From the NCBI GenBank assembly GCA_001599595.1, contig BCHH01000007.1, positions 1,767,785-1,831,784 of the forward strand: 64,000 nt of DNA, written 5' to 3'. Origin of the DNA: Beverwykella pulmonaria (taxonomy: Eukaryota > Ascomycota > Dothideomycetes > Pleosporales > Melanommataceae). Positions 1 to 11,175 of this stretch are shown one piece after another. The first letter of the stretch is position 1; every line of letters starts with the position of its first letter. Made by a program: the position numbers and the translations under genes. The notes beneath the pieces were generated by a model that saw only the letters and a list, made by a program, of their open reading frames with translations, was not told where the DNA came from and did not search any database.

Positions 1-2493
1 TGGGATAAAGTTCCACACTGAAAACTTCGGCAGGTACGGCGAGTTTCTGGCCGTAGTTCTGTCAGTAATGACCGACAGGAACAAAGGTATCTAGTTCTCT
101 AAATATTAAATCTTAGAGCCTTAACACACAAAACTAAAATGACGACTCCTATGGTTAACGATAAGCAGCTAAGAATTGCTTAATTTGGACTTCACTGCGT
201 TTTATTTTGTTCTTTACAGACTATTGACCAAAGGATTGTTATGGCGAAGATCATTGATTGAAACGATGGTAGACAAGTGCCATATTGAGGATGATGACTG
301 AAAGTTTGTATCTATCTATATCCTAAAGGGGTTGTTACATTCATTGGTATGATTGTTTGCAGGGTTCAGTCTCATTGCGAAAAAAGGGAGACGAAAGCTC
401 TCTCTTCCTCGTGCTAAGACTTATCTTCAGGTACATCTGGCCACCAGCCCGATTTCGCACGCGTTGCCAGGTGCGGTGCACTATAAATGAGCGCTCAAGC
501 GTTAGCAAGACCAATGTTCAACACCAAGCTAGTCGAACAAAGCTGAAATGCCAACTTACGGTACTTCCTACGGTATTAAAGCAACACATTGATTGACTCT
601 CGCCTATACACTCCCCGACATCGATTCCATTGAATACACAAGCCCCGGTGAAGTTGCAATTCTAGCAGGTGTTATCAGCAGTAGATAACCCTAATCAAGT
701 TTGTCACCTACGCCGCCTACAGCTCTATCGACTAGCTCTCGCTTGAAGGCTTCAGGGACTTCGGGGGCTTCGGGGCCTTCGTAGTGGTTCGGCAAAGCAT
801 GACAGACTGCGAGGAAAGCAGAGAGCAACAAAGTAAATTGCTGGATGCGCATATTGGTATGCTTCGGTACTAGCTGGTGGCAAGAAAGCGAGAAGTAGAA
901 TCAGGTATAAGGCAGAATTCCTAAGATGAATGAAAGTACATTTGAGCAGAGGAACTGCCTTGAATATATAGAAATTTTTCCCAGAAAATTATCCAGAGTC
1001 TACATGCCGAGGAATCCTTTAGAAGATGGGTAAAGGTGTCCCAAGGTCGTTATTACGTATGTGGTAGAGCATCAACACGAAGAAACAACTAAATCTATTG
1101 GCTCACCAGCAGTGTTGGCCCTAGATGAATGGATCTGGGCATACACCCATAATCCCTCCATGAAACAAAGCCCATGGATATTCCATTGTCCATGGATTAA
1201 CATGGATAAGGACAGTGCTGCTCAAGGATGAATGGATCTGCGAATCTATCCACGATCCACCTCAATGTTGATCACTTCTGCTCTCCGCCCCCATGATTTC
1301 AGGCACTTGTGCCGCTATTTTTTTTGGTTTTTATCGTTCTTGAGGCGACCAACTACAGCGCCGCGCCGCGCCGAGTTTACGATCGGGCCTACATGTTGGA
1401 AAATAATTGATGATATGGTTATATTGCAATATCTTACTGTAAGCAAAAACTCTTTACATGTCACACTAAGGCGATGAGACCCTAACAACCATCAAACAAC
1501 GTAACCTAGAAAAGATAAGGGTGAGTTTTGCACTGATACTTATGGACGAATGAATTAACTGTGGGATTGTAGCAGATGGATCATCCATCTATCTGAGGTC
1601 AACACAGCTCACTAGGCTGTGATTCATGGCATAGACGATCCTCATAACTAGTTGAAGACAAGGTCTAACTTTAGCGCTTGAATCCTATTCCTACTGAACT
1701 TTAGTGCTTACAGAATACGAGCTCCTTGTACTCCTACATATTTTTAAAGTCTCTGAGAGGTAAGGAGCGAATACCGAAGACAGGATGCATAGTTCGTACA
1801 AGATGATGGTGGGGTTTGGATTTAATTGCGAGAGCACATAACCACATTGCTCGACAGTGGCAAGGTAGATATGCGAGAAGGTTCTTAGAATTATAGCTGA
1901 GCGAGCACTACAGTCGCTAGCGAACGCGGCTTCACCCTTGTGCATGGTTGCAACACCGCTTTGCGCCGCCCTGCAAGCAACGGCCTATAACCCTACCCTT
2001 CAATAGAGCCTAGCATCAGAAACAAGTCTCATATACTTTGAGCTTAAATAGGCAGCTTTTAGATCTATGCAAGTTATAAGCTGACAAGTATCAAATTGAA
2101 TTCCTCTGAGAGGTCTTGCGGTAACATTCACCTGCATGCTATCACTACTTTCCTAGAAGGTATAATGTAGCGTAGGTAGGTTAATGTCGCTGCGAGATCG
2201 AGGCCAGAAGATATACTGTAGTTGAGGCTCGTACGCGTTGCTATCGCTTGTTTGCCGAATCCGTGTGGCCATGGCTCCTTCGCGGGATCCGTGCTGCAAT
2301 GCTCGTTCGTAGGATCTATGCTAATTATGCTTGTTCGCTAAATCTTTAAGCAAGGCTGGAAGATCGACCAAACAGGGCGCAGCCCATCGCATGACTTCCC
2401 TCCCCGTTTACGTACGAGGTAATGTGAAGTTGAGGTAAAGCTGTAGAAAATTTTCACCTTTACTGCAACTCCTCGCAGTTACCTATAGCTTCT
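1..2493. other. Gene-free AT-rich tract
   Basis: No open frame here resembles a protein family I know. The longest frames are under 90 codons and lack intron-compatible extensions. Near 1120-1230 a short phrase containing 'gatgaatggatctg' occurs twice. The composition and the neighbouring LTR suggest old, degraded transposon-derived sequence, but I cannot identify a transposase or polymerase. Confidence 0.5.
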
Positions 2494-2702
2494 TGTGAAG
2501 GTGGCATTCGCAGGGGACAGAACGAACAGGGGAATCAGGAGTAAATAGAATAAATATAGAGACGAGACGAATCCTTGAGGATCCTCAGAGGATTCGAAGA
2601 GCTATATATATTATGTGTCACGTGACCAGTAGACATACGATCCGATGGGCCTTGGAGGGGACTCCTGCAAAGGTCCTTCAGGAAACAGAATTATCCCTCA
2701 CA
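2494..2702 (-). repeat. Degenerate solo LTR (copia-like), minus orientation
   Basis: This ~209-bp segment is the reverse-complement relative of the segment at 7947-8159. Shared blocks in the same order include 'ggacagaacgaa', 'gaatccttgaggatcctca' (with a match around 8070-8090), a 'ctatatat' core, 'gtcacgtga' and the end 'tatccctcaca'. On its own strand it starts TGTGAGGGATAA and ends near TCACA, the TG...CA form of retrotransposon LTRs. No matching 5-bp target duplication is visible at its ends. Assignment to the copia group is inferred from the size and termini only. Confidence 0.6.
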
Positions 2703-3657
2703 CCTTGCTAGTTACTTCTATGTTGTATACTAAGTGTAAGTAGCAGATGAGGAAATGGTAGCTGGAATAGTAGGAACATAATGTTGATAAGTGCCATAAT
2801 ATACGAATCACGAATGAAGAGAGGATATTCTATTAAATACCTGTTCCAAATAGCATATTGAATATACCTAATTTCAAGTTTCAGGAACTCAGATGTGGCA
2901 TACTGGTCTATATGCCCATTTGGCTGACAGAAAGGGTATGGAGAGGATTATTGAATACATTGTTTTTGAGAGTGGCCCTCTTGAGAGATTTAGAAATCTA
3001 CTTAAACTCATTACTCTCCGAGCTTAGATTGAAATTGCTTCGCCAGTTTCGAATCACTACCGAAGCAGTAAACCGAGGGCAGAGGTTCGCCGATGCGATG
3101 GCTTTGTATGACTGCGCTTATCATTTCTTGTCCGAAGATCGGGAAGTGTACGGTCCGACAGCCCCCGCACCACAGTATCGTAAGCTCCTACTCGTTCAAC
3201 TCCGGGCGTCACATTCTTTCCCATAATGATCATACGTATCGTATACAAAAGCTATCTTACTTCGCTGTGGAGGGCAGTTGGGGACCTGGAAAGAAGAGTG
3301 TCGGTGTGAACGACATGGAAAATAGCTTCGGGCAATCTGGCATCGTGAGAATAGAATAGTCATAGTTCAGTACTCAATCGTGAGATAACCAGCATGAGAT
3401 AACCACGAAGAATCACCGAGGATAAACGTGAACATTTCGTATCTCAAATATAAAAATCCATTACTATCATTCTGATATATCGGCAGTCTTAAAAAATCTA
3501 TCGGCAGTCTCGAATCCTCAAGCCTGACATACGTAAAGCAACTACCACTGCCCTTGCGTCTCCAATCTGATACACTCCACATCCATTCTTTGCAATTCAG
3601 CTACTTCACCGGGTAGCACCCCTTATCAGGACCCCGCCTTAAGCCGTGACCTTCGCA
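2703..3657. other. Gene-free stretch downstream of the carboxylesterase
   Basis: Short overlapping frames at 2858-3359 and 3367-3582 show no recognisable domains. The part nearest 3657 is presumably the 3' flank of the convergent carboxylesterase gene. Nothing else is supported. Confidence 0.4.
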
Positions 3658-5445
3658 TTACGTGATCGACATCTTTTGCCACACCCGGCACATATCTTCC
3701 ATTTCAGCCTCCCCGCGCCACAACTTAGGAAAGCCGCCCGTTGCCGTATCGAAATACTGAACTCGGCCATCCACGTTGTGTTGCTCGTATGGCACCGGCT
3801 GCCGAAATGGCCAGGGATTTTTTACAGTCGTCGTTGGGATCCCGCTCGTGACGAAAGTAGCTACATAGTCCTGTAGGATGAGTGCTGCGCGAACCGATGT
3901 CACACTAAACCCAGGCCGGTAGAAGAGATGAAGTAAATCACCCCCATGTCCGTTGTCCCGATTCGTATTCCACTTCTGCCGCCAGAGTTTTCCCTCCATT
4001 GCATCGCTGGCGTATGTTACGTGACAGCGGAAAGTGGCATCGCCAATAATCCTTGCGATATCCTCAATGTCGCTGTACCCGGTGTGGTATGTATCCAGGA
4101 TCCACTCTCTCTCATCCGTCGTAATGTTTGGAAATGAGAGATCAACAAACTTTGGCACGGTGGTTCCGTGGTCTTTGAATGCCCCTACAAACGCGCCACC
4201 CTCGTTTTGAACATGAGATAAAATTACTTTAACATCTTTCAAAAATTGGTTGCCATGGAACAGCTTGGCGGGTGATTTGGGAGTGAAGTGGCCCCACGCC
4301 GTTGGGTTGTACAAGAAGGAGCCAGGCGGTGCGCTCTGTATCTGGTCAAAATTCGCCTTCATAATCTGCTCTTCCAAAACTTTTTTCTCATCCCGCAAAT
4401 CTGCCAGGGATGATACACCATTGAGCTTCATAAACTCCCGAAACGTGGTATCCGCCATGTTTCGATCTGTGATCGGTTGCCAACCTCCGGAGAAGGAAAT
4501 GGCACGCTGAAACAATGCTTTTGTCTTACCACCATAGGCAGTCAGATGGTGTAATACGGAGCCTCCTCCAGCCGAAAGCCCGACAATAGTGACCTGATTT
4601 GGGTCGCCTCCAAACTTTTCAATGTGATCCTGTACCCAACGCAAGGCTTGTTGTTGGTCCAGTAGTCCAGCATTGAGATCCTCATCTGATATATCACTAC
4701 CGGCCGCAAAACCTAATGCTCCCATACGATAGTTCATCGCAACAAAGACCATGCCACCTCGGTCGTTAATCGTGGCGCGTCTGATTAGCGGTCCGGGAAG
4801 GTAAAGGGACTTGCCACCAAAGATATAGGCGCCTCCATAGATCCAGACAAGCACAGGCTTCTTTTCTCTTCCATCAAAGGCGGTTTTCGGTGTCCAGACA
4901 TCGAGATGTAGACAGTCTTCAGAGTAAAGAAGGGGATTCGTAAGATTGGGTAAAAGCCCTCCGAGCAGCTTCTTAGGAGGTTCCTCCTTGGATTTAGCTG
5001 CGTCACATTCCATAACGCAATTCCCTTCGGAATCCTCTTCCTTACAGCATTCGCATGACCCTGTTGAATCGTCGCATGGTTCTGTTGGAAAATTGTCCGC
5101 CCACTTTATCACGGCTTGAGGACACTCCTTCCTGCCCCAGCCATATTCAATAGTGCTGCTCAGATTGGGGAGTGGAGGCTGCGGGGCTCGAAAACGCCTG
5201 TTACCAGTCGGTGGTGCTGCATAGCGAATGTTTTGGAACTTGTAAAGGGCGTCATTACCGCTGGGGACCGCTCCATGTTTTGCGTAGCCGAGATCCACCA
5301 CCGGTAGAGCTTCACTCGCTAACACACCGTTTTTGTCCTTCAATGTAAAAGGAATCTGAGAACCAGAAGCTTCATTACTCCCATCTGGGAATAAGGCTGA
5401 CGCGGAAATCGCCCACAAAGCAATGGATAGTAGTTGCAAAACCAT
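3658..5445 (-). CDS. Secreted type-B carboxylesterase
   Basis: This single-exon gene of 595 codons encodes an alpha/beta-hydrolase that cleaves carboxylic esters outside the cell; the natural substrate is unknown. A hydrophobic signal peptide (about residues 1-18, ending ASA) precedes the mature enzyme. The type-B signature YSEDCLHLDVW is at about 174-184, the oxyanion stretch IYGGAYIFGG at 202-211, and the nucleophile elbow GLSAG has Ser291. Likely partners are Glu415 (in QNEGG) and His500 (in GHGGD), so the triad looks intact. A Cys-rich insertion sits at about 124-147. The family is normally 500-600 residues, so the gene is full length. The start is the first ATG before the signal peptide. 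It is the only intact gene between two old LTRs, in an otherwise gene-poor tract. Confidence 0.93.
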   Translation of the reverse strand: MVLQLLSIALWAISASALFPDGSNEASGSQIPFTLKDKNGVLASEALPVVDLGYAKHGAVPSGNDALYKFQNIRYAAPPTGNRRFRAPQPPLPNLSSTIEYGWGRKECPQAVIKWADNFPTEPCDDSTGSCECCKEEDSEGNCVMECDAAKSKEEPPKKLLGGLLPNLTNPLLYSEDCLHLDVWTPKTAFDGREKKPVLVWIYGGAYIFGGKSLYLPGPLIRRATINDRGGMVFVAMNYRMGALGFAAGSDISDEDLNAGLLDQQQALRWVQDHIEKFGGDPNQVTIVGLSAGGGSVLHHLTAYGGKTKALFQRAISFSGGWQPITDRNMADTTFREFMKLNGVSSLADLRDEKKVLEEQIMKANFDQIQSAPPGSFLYNPTAWGHFTPKSPAKLFHGNQFLKDVKVILSHVQNEGGAFVGAFKDHGTTVPKFVDLSFPNITTDEREWILDTYHTGYSDIEDIARIIGDATFRCHVTYASDAMEGKLWRQKWNTNRDNGHGGDLLHLFYRPGFSVTSVRAALILQDYVATFVTSGIPTTTVKNPWPFRQPVPYEQHNVDGRVQYFDTATGGFPKLWRGEAEMEDMCRVWQKMSIT

Positions 5446-6237
5446 GATTCAGAAGTTCTGCCAGGGACCGTGGAGCCAGGTGGAATGGTGGGTATGGATT
5501 CTTATAGAAATGAAACCCGGATTCTTATTCATATTCTAAAAAAGGCAAGCTACGTGCTCCGCTCAGCGGATGCAATATCTTTGACAACCCCGCACAGATC
5601 GTCAGTCAGAAATTGCGCGCTTCTGCTCATCCGAAGAATGCACGGTTTGATTTACTGCTTTAAAGTGTTTCTGACCTCCTTAGGATATGTGGATGTTGGT
5701 TAGAGATCCGGTTGGACAATGATTTTACTAACATGAACTCTATGCATAGGTTGGAAACATGAGGCTAGCTAAGCTCCGCGGAATCGCTCACCTTGCCAGT
5801 AATACGAGTTCGCATTGGAGAAAGTTTCCGATCGTGATCATTAGTGACTTCCAATTACCAAGTGCGGTCAATGCCATGTAGGTAGATATGTAGATCAAAG
5901 CACGATCCATCTTACAATCCGGGATCGCCTTTGGGATTTGGGTTGATAACTTGTGCCCCATCATGCATGCTTCATGTTCTACATATTTCCTGGCACTGTG
6001 AAAAGAGAGAACTAGGTAACATTTACGTCATATTTTGGGTTTCTTTACTCCAGTTGGCCATTTATCTAGACATATATATATATGTAGTTAACTGTTCTCA
6101 TTCAAACCCTCCAACGCAACACGCAAGTGAAAGACAGTAAAACCTGCCAACTTATTTCACTTCTGCCAATTGTTCTATATTGGTGTAATTTTCTCTTGCT
6201 AAAGGGAGCACTCATCTTTTTGTAGTACTATATAATA
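5446..6237. other. Gene-free stretch upstream of the carboxylesterase
   Basis: This holds the presumed promoter of the minus-strand carboxylesterase and further AT-rich sequence. Frames at 5434-5703 and 5931-6140 are short and have no family resemblance. Confidence 0.4.
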
Positions 6238-6640
6238 GGATAACGTTTTCCATCACCGAGCCGCTCACCCCAAAACACACCAAAATATCGGAATTTGGAA
6301 GCAAAATATCTCAACCACTACTAGATAATAAACTTTAAAATTCAATATTTATGCTTTCGTATACATAATCTACAGTTGTCTATCAATTTCAAAGAGACTA
6401 AAAATGATGTAAGTCTGCAGGTAGCACAAAGTAGGCTATTTTAACCCCAATTCTCAATATTTAACGGATCAAATACTAAATATCTCTGTAATCAGTAGAT
6501 ATCATAGAATACGTTTACGAAAGCCCAAATGTGGAATTTTGAAGTTTATTATAGAGTGGTGGTTGAGATATTTTGCTTCCAAATTCCGATCTTTTGGTGT
6601 GTTTTGGGGTGAGCCACTTGGTGGTGAAACACGTTATCTA
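6238..6640. mobile_element. Foldback MITE-like element with long inverted arms
   Basis: The outer ~135 bases on each side are inverted copies. Left-arm phrases such as CTCACCCCAAAACACACC and GGAATTTGGAAGCAAAATAT (about 6265-6310) recur on the other strand at about 6565-6613. The match runs inward through AATAAACTT and GCTTTCGTA. Termini are GGATAACGT / ACGTTATC beside TA dinucleotides, consistent with a TA target site. The ~125-bp spacer is AT-rich and has no open frame. This is the structure of a non-autonomous DNA transposon; assignment to Tc1/mariner is only suggested by the TA flanks. Confidence 0.8.
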
Positions 6641-6730
6641 ATTAAGTACAGTGCATGCGTAGAAACTATTACATACATTTAATTGCACGGATATTGAATA
6701 ATTACATTATCTTGCAAGCAGGTCCACAAT

Positions 6731-6897
6731 ACACAAAACGGATATTGCACGGTTGCAACATCTCGCGAACGGATCTGCAACACACGACACAGATATTGCA
6801 CGGTCGCAACGATTCGCGAACAGATCTGCAACACACGAAACGGATCCTCAACACACAGAACGGATATTGTACGGTCGCAAGAATTTGCGGATACGCA
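6731..6897. repeat. Imperfect ~50-bp tandem repeat
   Basis: Two nearly complete units (6731-6779 and 6780-6830), a truncated ~20-bp unit (6831-6850) and a diverged unit (6851-6897) share 'acggatattgcacggt', 'gcaac', 'tcgcgaac' and 'gatctgcaacacac'. The array begins about 90 bp from the MITE-like element. Confidence 0.8.
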
Positions 6898-7299
6898 TAG
6901 CTTGTGTTCAACACGAAAGACAACACATGCAATACTACCAGTATTGTAAAAATTTTCCAAAAAAACAAGGTTTTCCTGATATGGGAACCGCTAATCTTAG
7001 CCCGATCTGAATCTCATTCGCCGAAACTTTGTGAGGCTCTATTCACAGAAGCAAAGAACCGATATATGCTTATTCTACGTAGTGAGCACCTCCCAGCCTC
7101 GAATAATTCTCAATACACCTATAGGAAGAAGTATTTGCACCTTCTCTCAACTATTCCAAAGCCGTTGAAAAACACCCACAGAACTACTTGTTCTTCTAAA
7201 CCGCCCGAGCACTAGATGATTCCGTAAGTTTATTATTGAAATATATCAGTAAAAATTATAACCTAATTCGTCGATTTATCGGCGACGATAATGGGAATC

Positions 7300-7362
7300 A
7301 CTATTTTCACTTTGGGGACCACTATTTTCACTTTGGGGACCATTATTTTGACTTTGGATACC
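7300..7362. repeat. Three 21-bp tandem units
   Basis: The unit ACTATTTTCACTTTGGGGACC at 7300-7320 is repeated exactly at 7321-7341 (the full 21-bp unit is given by position) and with three or four changes at 7342-7362. Confidence 0.85.
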
Positions 7363-7946
7363 CCGCTATTACACACTGCATAGTAGGTCCGATAGCTGGA
7401 GCAAACCGTACCGTACTAGGGACACTGTAGATCACCTACCAATGGCTCCCAGCAGTTTAGTCGCTTGCTGAGGTGGATGCATAAATAAATAGACTTCCCA
7501 GACGTGGCGTCTGTACAGGTAGCCGAAATCGATGCAGAATTTCAAAGGGGAAAGAGAAAAGGGCATTGCGGTGTCACTCTTCCTCTAAGAGTACATTGGT
7601 TACGGGCACACCCGATGATCATACGGAAGGTGTTATTGCGATGTGGGTTATTCGGTGATATGAACGTCCAGCTATAGACACCAGGTCTGAGAAGCCAGTG
7701 TAGAAATTTAAGGGTTATTATCAAGTTCGTCAACCATCAAAAATCACTCACTTTAGCCACCTGCAGTACCGAGAGTAATAGACTAAATCAAGGTTTTAAA
7801 TGGTCATTAGAAAGTAATTAACTTCAGCTTTAACATAGTTGTTTTCTGGATTTCTTGGACGGCTGTTCGCTGTGCTGCAGGTAGCAAATGATAATAATTT
7901 TTAGTGGTTGACTGTATTCGCTTAAAGGTGGTAGCAGTAGCCAGAC

Positions 7947-8159
7947 TGTGAGGGATACTTTTGTTTCCCGGCGGGCCTCCGCAGGAGGCCCTTCGGAGGC
8001 CTATCGGGTCGTGTGTATTCGGTTCATGTGACGCATCAAATATATAGTTTCTCCAAATCCTCTGAGCATCCTCAAGGATCCGTCTCGACTTTGATAAATC
8101 AAGTCTGTTTACTTCTGATCCATCCCTTCGTTCTGTTCCCTGCCAGTACTGCTCTCACA
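7947..8159 (+). repeat. Solo LTR (copia-like), plus orientation
   Basis: The segment begins TGTGAGGGATAC and ends GCTCTCACA, giving inverted terminal TGTGAG/CTCACA. It matches, inverted, the LTR at 2494-2702 along its length. Flanking pentamers CAGAC (before) and CAGCC (after) differ at one base and may be a decayed target duplication. A GC-rich hairpin (gggcctccgcaggaggccc) lies near its 5' end. No internal retrotransposon coding sequence adjoins it, so I call it solo. Confidence 0.7.
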
Positions 8160-9292
8160 CAGCCATAAAGCCAGTGACAATGGCCAGTTTTTTTTCCCTA
8201 GCAGAAGGTATAGCAGGAAAGTAGCATATTCACCAAACAGAGCCGTAGCACATAAGCCATACGAAATAGAACGCATTCTGAACGATGCGCTAGAAGCTGC
8301 CGGGATAGATGTGGATATGATAACCTAACATTAACCAAAGATGTCTGAGAACGAATTTCGACAGCGTGAATAATGAATGAGTATTAACAAAAAATAAACG
8401 GAAAGAGCTTTATGAAACGATTCAGGTTCATGGTGCCGAGATCCTATCTTTATGGAACTCAATAGGATGAGGGCGGGGACTACGTTGTTAGTTCAAGAAT
8501 GTCTCATCCTTGAATCCGTAAGGGTATGTTTTTATTTGCAGGATAAGAGGTTCATTTATAATAAGCCTACGCGACGCCGCATCTAGTTTGGGAGGAGCCT
8601 CCAGTTTGAGTTGCGACTTCTGCACAGCACCCTGTACATGTGCATGTAAAAACTGCCACATCAATTTAAACCATGATTGGCTGCGTCACTATCTTCCCTC
8701 CCATTTGTACTTGTGCGCTTGTAATTCGTTAGTAGTATAGTTAACCAATTAGCCGGATCTTACTATGTCCCTCGTCTGGTCTCGCGTGAACCACTTGACA
8801 TTTAGGTTAGTAACAGCATTCCGGGGTAATGTTTGACATAGACACGCTCGACTGGTGTCAAACATTGATCCAATCATCTCTACAGCCCTTCATTTACTTT
8901 ATATTCAGTATAGGGTGTAAATCCATCTTCAGGATTGGGCATATGTGAATCCATGCTCGGTATAGGGCGTGGGTGAACCACGAACTCACGGACCACATCT
9001 ACGCAATAATTTTGGTCATTGGACCAGCACTCGCCACATGAAACCAAATAAGGCCTTGAGCTGTGAGCATTGCCACATGGTATCAATTGAAACACAACGT
9101 CTCCTTCAGATTTCGACATAACACCTATCTTTTGACTCCGCCGCGACAATTGGACGGTCGAGGACAGCACCTCCTTCAGACTTGGACATCACATCTGTCT
9201 TTTGACTCTGCCACCACAATTCGACGGTCAAGGATAAGGTCTCTGTTTATTGCGAGCAAGGAAAGAGATAATTTTTGACGGAATATTGTGAA
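8160..9292. other. Gene-free stretch upstream of the aspartic-protease homologue
   Basis: No recognisable gene. A minus-strand frame of 96 codons (8880-9170) overlaps the tandem duplication at 9101-9236 and has no family resemblance. The 3' part is the presumed promoter of the gene starting at 9293. Confidence 0.4.
9101..9236. repeat. Diverged 70-bp direct duplication
   Basis: Both halves begin CTCCTTCAGA (9101 and 9171) and share 'cttttgactc', 'gacaatt/cacaatt' and 'cgacggtc' at a constant 70-bp offset, at roughly 80% identity by eye. The second copy ends about 55 bp before the start codon of the protease homologue. Confidence 0.75.
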
Positions 9293-10693
9293 ATGAGCCT
9301 TTTACTGTTGCTAACGGCTGCAGTTGCCCTTGCTGAAACTGGAACGAGAAGTGGTGTCCACCGCCTACCCATTACACGAACAACAATAGAGCCGGATTGG
9401 AGGTGGGCTGGTACCGATCCATTTGGGCAGGTAAGCGCAGACCCGGATTTTCATTGGCACACATCAAATCATACGGTTTACTTTCTGCTTAGCATCATCC
9501 AATTGTGCTTGGAATTCAACAACCTCTAGTTCAATACTTTCATAAACGAAAAAATACTAATAAAAAAACACTCAAAAAGGTTCTGAGGACGTTCAGCAAG
9601 AAAATACTCTCCAGCGAAGACGACATAGACTTCTGGAACATATACACCACCCCAATTCGCCTCGGCAATCCGCCACTGAATCTCGATGCAATCATCGATA
9701 CAAGTTGGTCGCCCTTCTTCGTCCCTTCAGCCAACTGCACGTACGATGCGCGCGAGATAAACAATTGCATCATACACCCGCTCTACAACTCGTCACTCTC
9801 CTCGACGTACCGTGCAGACCTGTCGCCGTGTAAGATGATCTACTGGGGTATTGAAGGTATACAGACATATGGGAAGATCTCAGAAGATAATCTGCATGTT
9901 TCCGGCCTCGAGATCAAGAACCAGGTCTTTGAAGAAGCCACACAGTGGCACACTGGGTACCTCACCAGCGATGATCTCTTCGATTCGGTGCTGGGCCTCG
10001 CACTGCATCCAACGTATGACGAATGGGGCAATTTCAGTGCCCCGGGACCTTTCCAGAACCTGATCAAGCAACGATTTTTGAGAGAGAATATCTTCTCACT
10101 TACGTTACCCAGGACGGATAATGAACGGGGTGAGATAGTGTTTGGTGGACTGCCAGAGAATGTGACGCGAGAGGGTCTGATCGAAGTCCCACTCAACGGT
10201 ACCCTGGAGAGGGGAGGGTGATGACCTTTGGGACTTTTACACTTCAAATGGATGGCAAGTTCTAGTAGGAAATATCACCATGACTCCTGCATCGTCCAAA
10301 AAAATCCTTCCGATCCTAGCGGAACAACACATCGCGGTCGTCACATCATCGTATCCATACATCGGGCTTCCGAAAAATGCTGCTAAGAAAGCAAATCAGT
10401 TCATCGGGCTTACCAACGATAGTACCTGGGCTAATTGCAACACACGTTCAAGTTTACCTGATCTTGTTATCTCTTTTGGTGCAGAGAAACAGATCAAGCT
10501 GATAGCAAGGGATTATTTACTCGAAGTATATGACGACATTTATGGAAGGCTCAAGTGTGTGTCTACATTTGTTTCACTTGGGGACTCTGGAGACAGTGGA
10601 ATAATTCTCTTGGGGTCGCCGTTTCTAAATGGTCTTTATAGCGTCTTCGATGCGGATCGAAAGAGTATATATTTTGGTAACCAGCGACTATAA
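9293..10693 (+). pseudogene. Pepsin-like (A1) aspartic-protease homologue, frameshifted and lacking the second catalytic Asp
   Basis: This encodes a secreted pepsin-fold protein. Exon 1 (9293-9430) gives a signal peptide (SLLLLLTAAVALA). A GTAAGC donor at 9431 opens an intron that closes in frame at about 9579. The first active-site loop is IIDTSWSPFF, where the usual DTG is DTS. The C-terminal lobe starts after a frame change: one frame runs to a stop at 10221, while the continuation (DDLWDFYTSNGWQVLVGN, about 10220-10270) lies in another frame. The break is near the G-rich run GAGAGGGGAGGG, so it is a one-base indel or a sequencing error. The second active-site strand reads AVVTSSYPYIGLP, with Thr where the catalytic Asp belongs. 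The C-terminus (GSPFLNGLYSVFD) is family-typical. No GPI or membrane anchor follows. Even with the frame intact, peptidase activity is unlikely. Confidence 0.8.
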
Positions 10694-11175
10694 CGTATAA
10701 TTACTATGTAGAACATTAAGGGTGGTAAGAGCTTAATGGTAGTGATGTAGTAAAGGAACACTGTTACACTATAAAAGGCACAACATACTACACACACACA
10801 ATACACATCTTCATATAGTAGCACCCTACTTTCAACTATAGGACAGTATTATAGTTCATGACCACAACAGAAACAATCATAACATCCATTTCAATGATTC
10901 GGACGCTGACATTGGAGAATAGAGCTTCTCTCAATTAAGATTCTGTATGGCCTGAATTCGACATCGTCTAGATGAACTACAGGTCCGTGGAATACCGCAC
11001 GCACAGAGGACCATACCTCTGTCTTGGAGATCCTCAGAAGCCCCCATACGCCTCGCTAATCTAGCAAAAAAAATTACAGCATAGCGTTCCCATATTGGCT
11101 CAATACGTCAAACCCCGCTCGCAAAGTATAAACGAGAACAAAAGCTCCTCTCCCATTCCTTTGCAGGCAAACCCA
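10694..11175. other. Intergenic, convergent 3' flanks
   Basis: This lies between the protease homologue (+) and BOS1 (-). It contains a short CA-rich run near 10790-10803 and no supported gene. Confidence 0.4.

Larger units (their letters stand above)
6641..7946. other. Gene-free stretch with short tandem repeats
   Basis: Apart from the repeats listed at 6731-6897 and 7300-7362, nothing recognisable is present. Overlapping frames on both strands in 6655-7215 arise from the tandem repeat and read through it in several frames, so they are not genes. Confidence 0.4.

Noticed and set aside
6655..7215. Overlapping small frames on both strands
   Set aside because: They are produced by the ~50-bp tandem repeat, which is open in several phases; not a gene.
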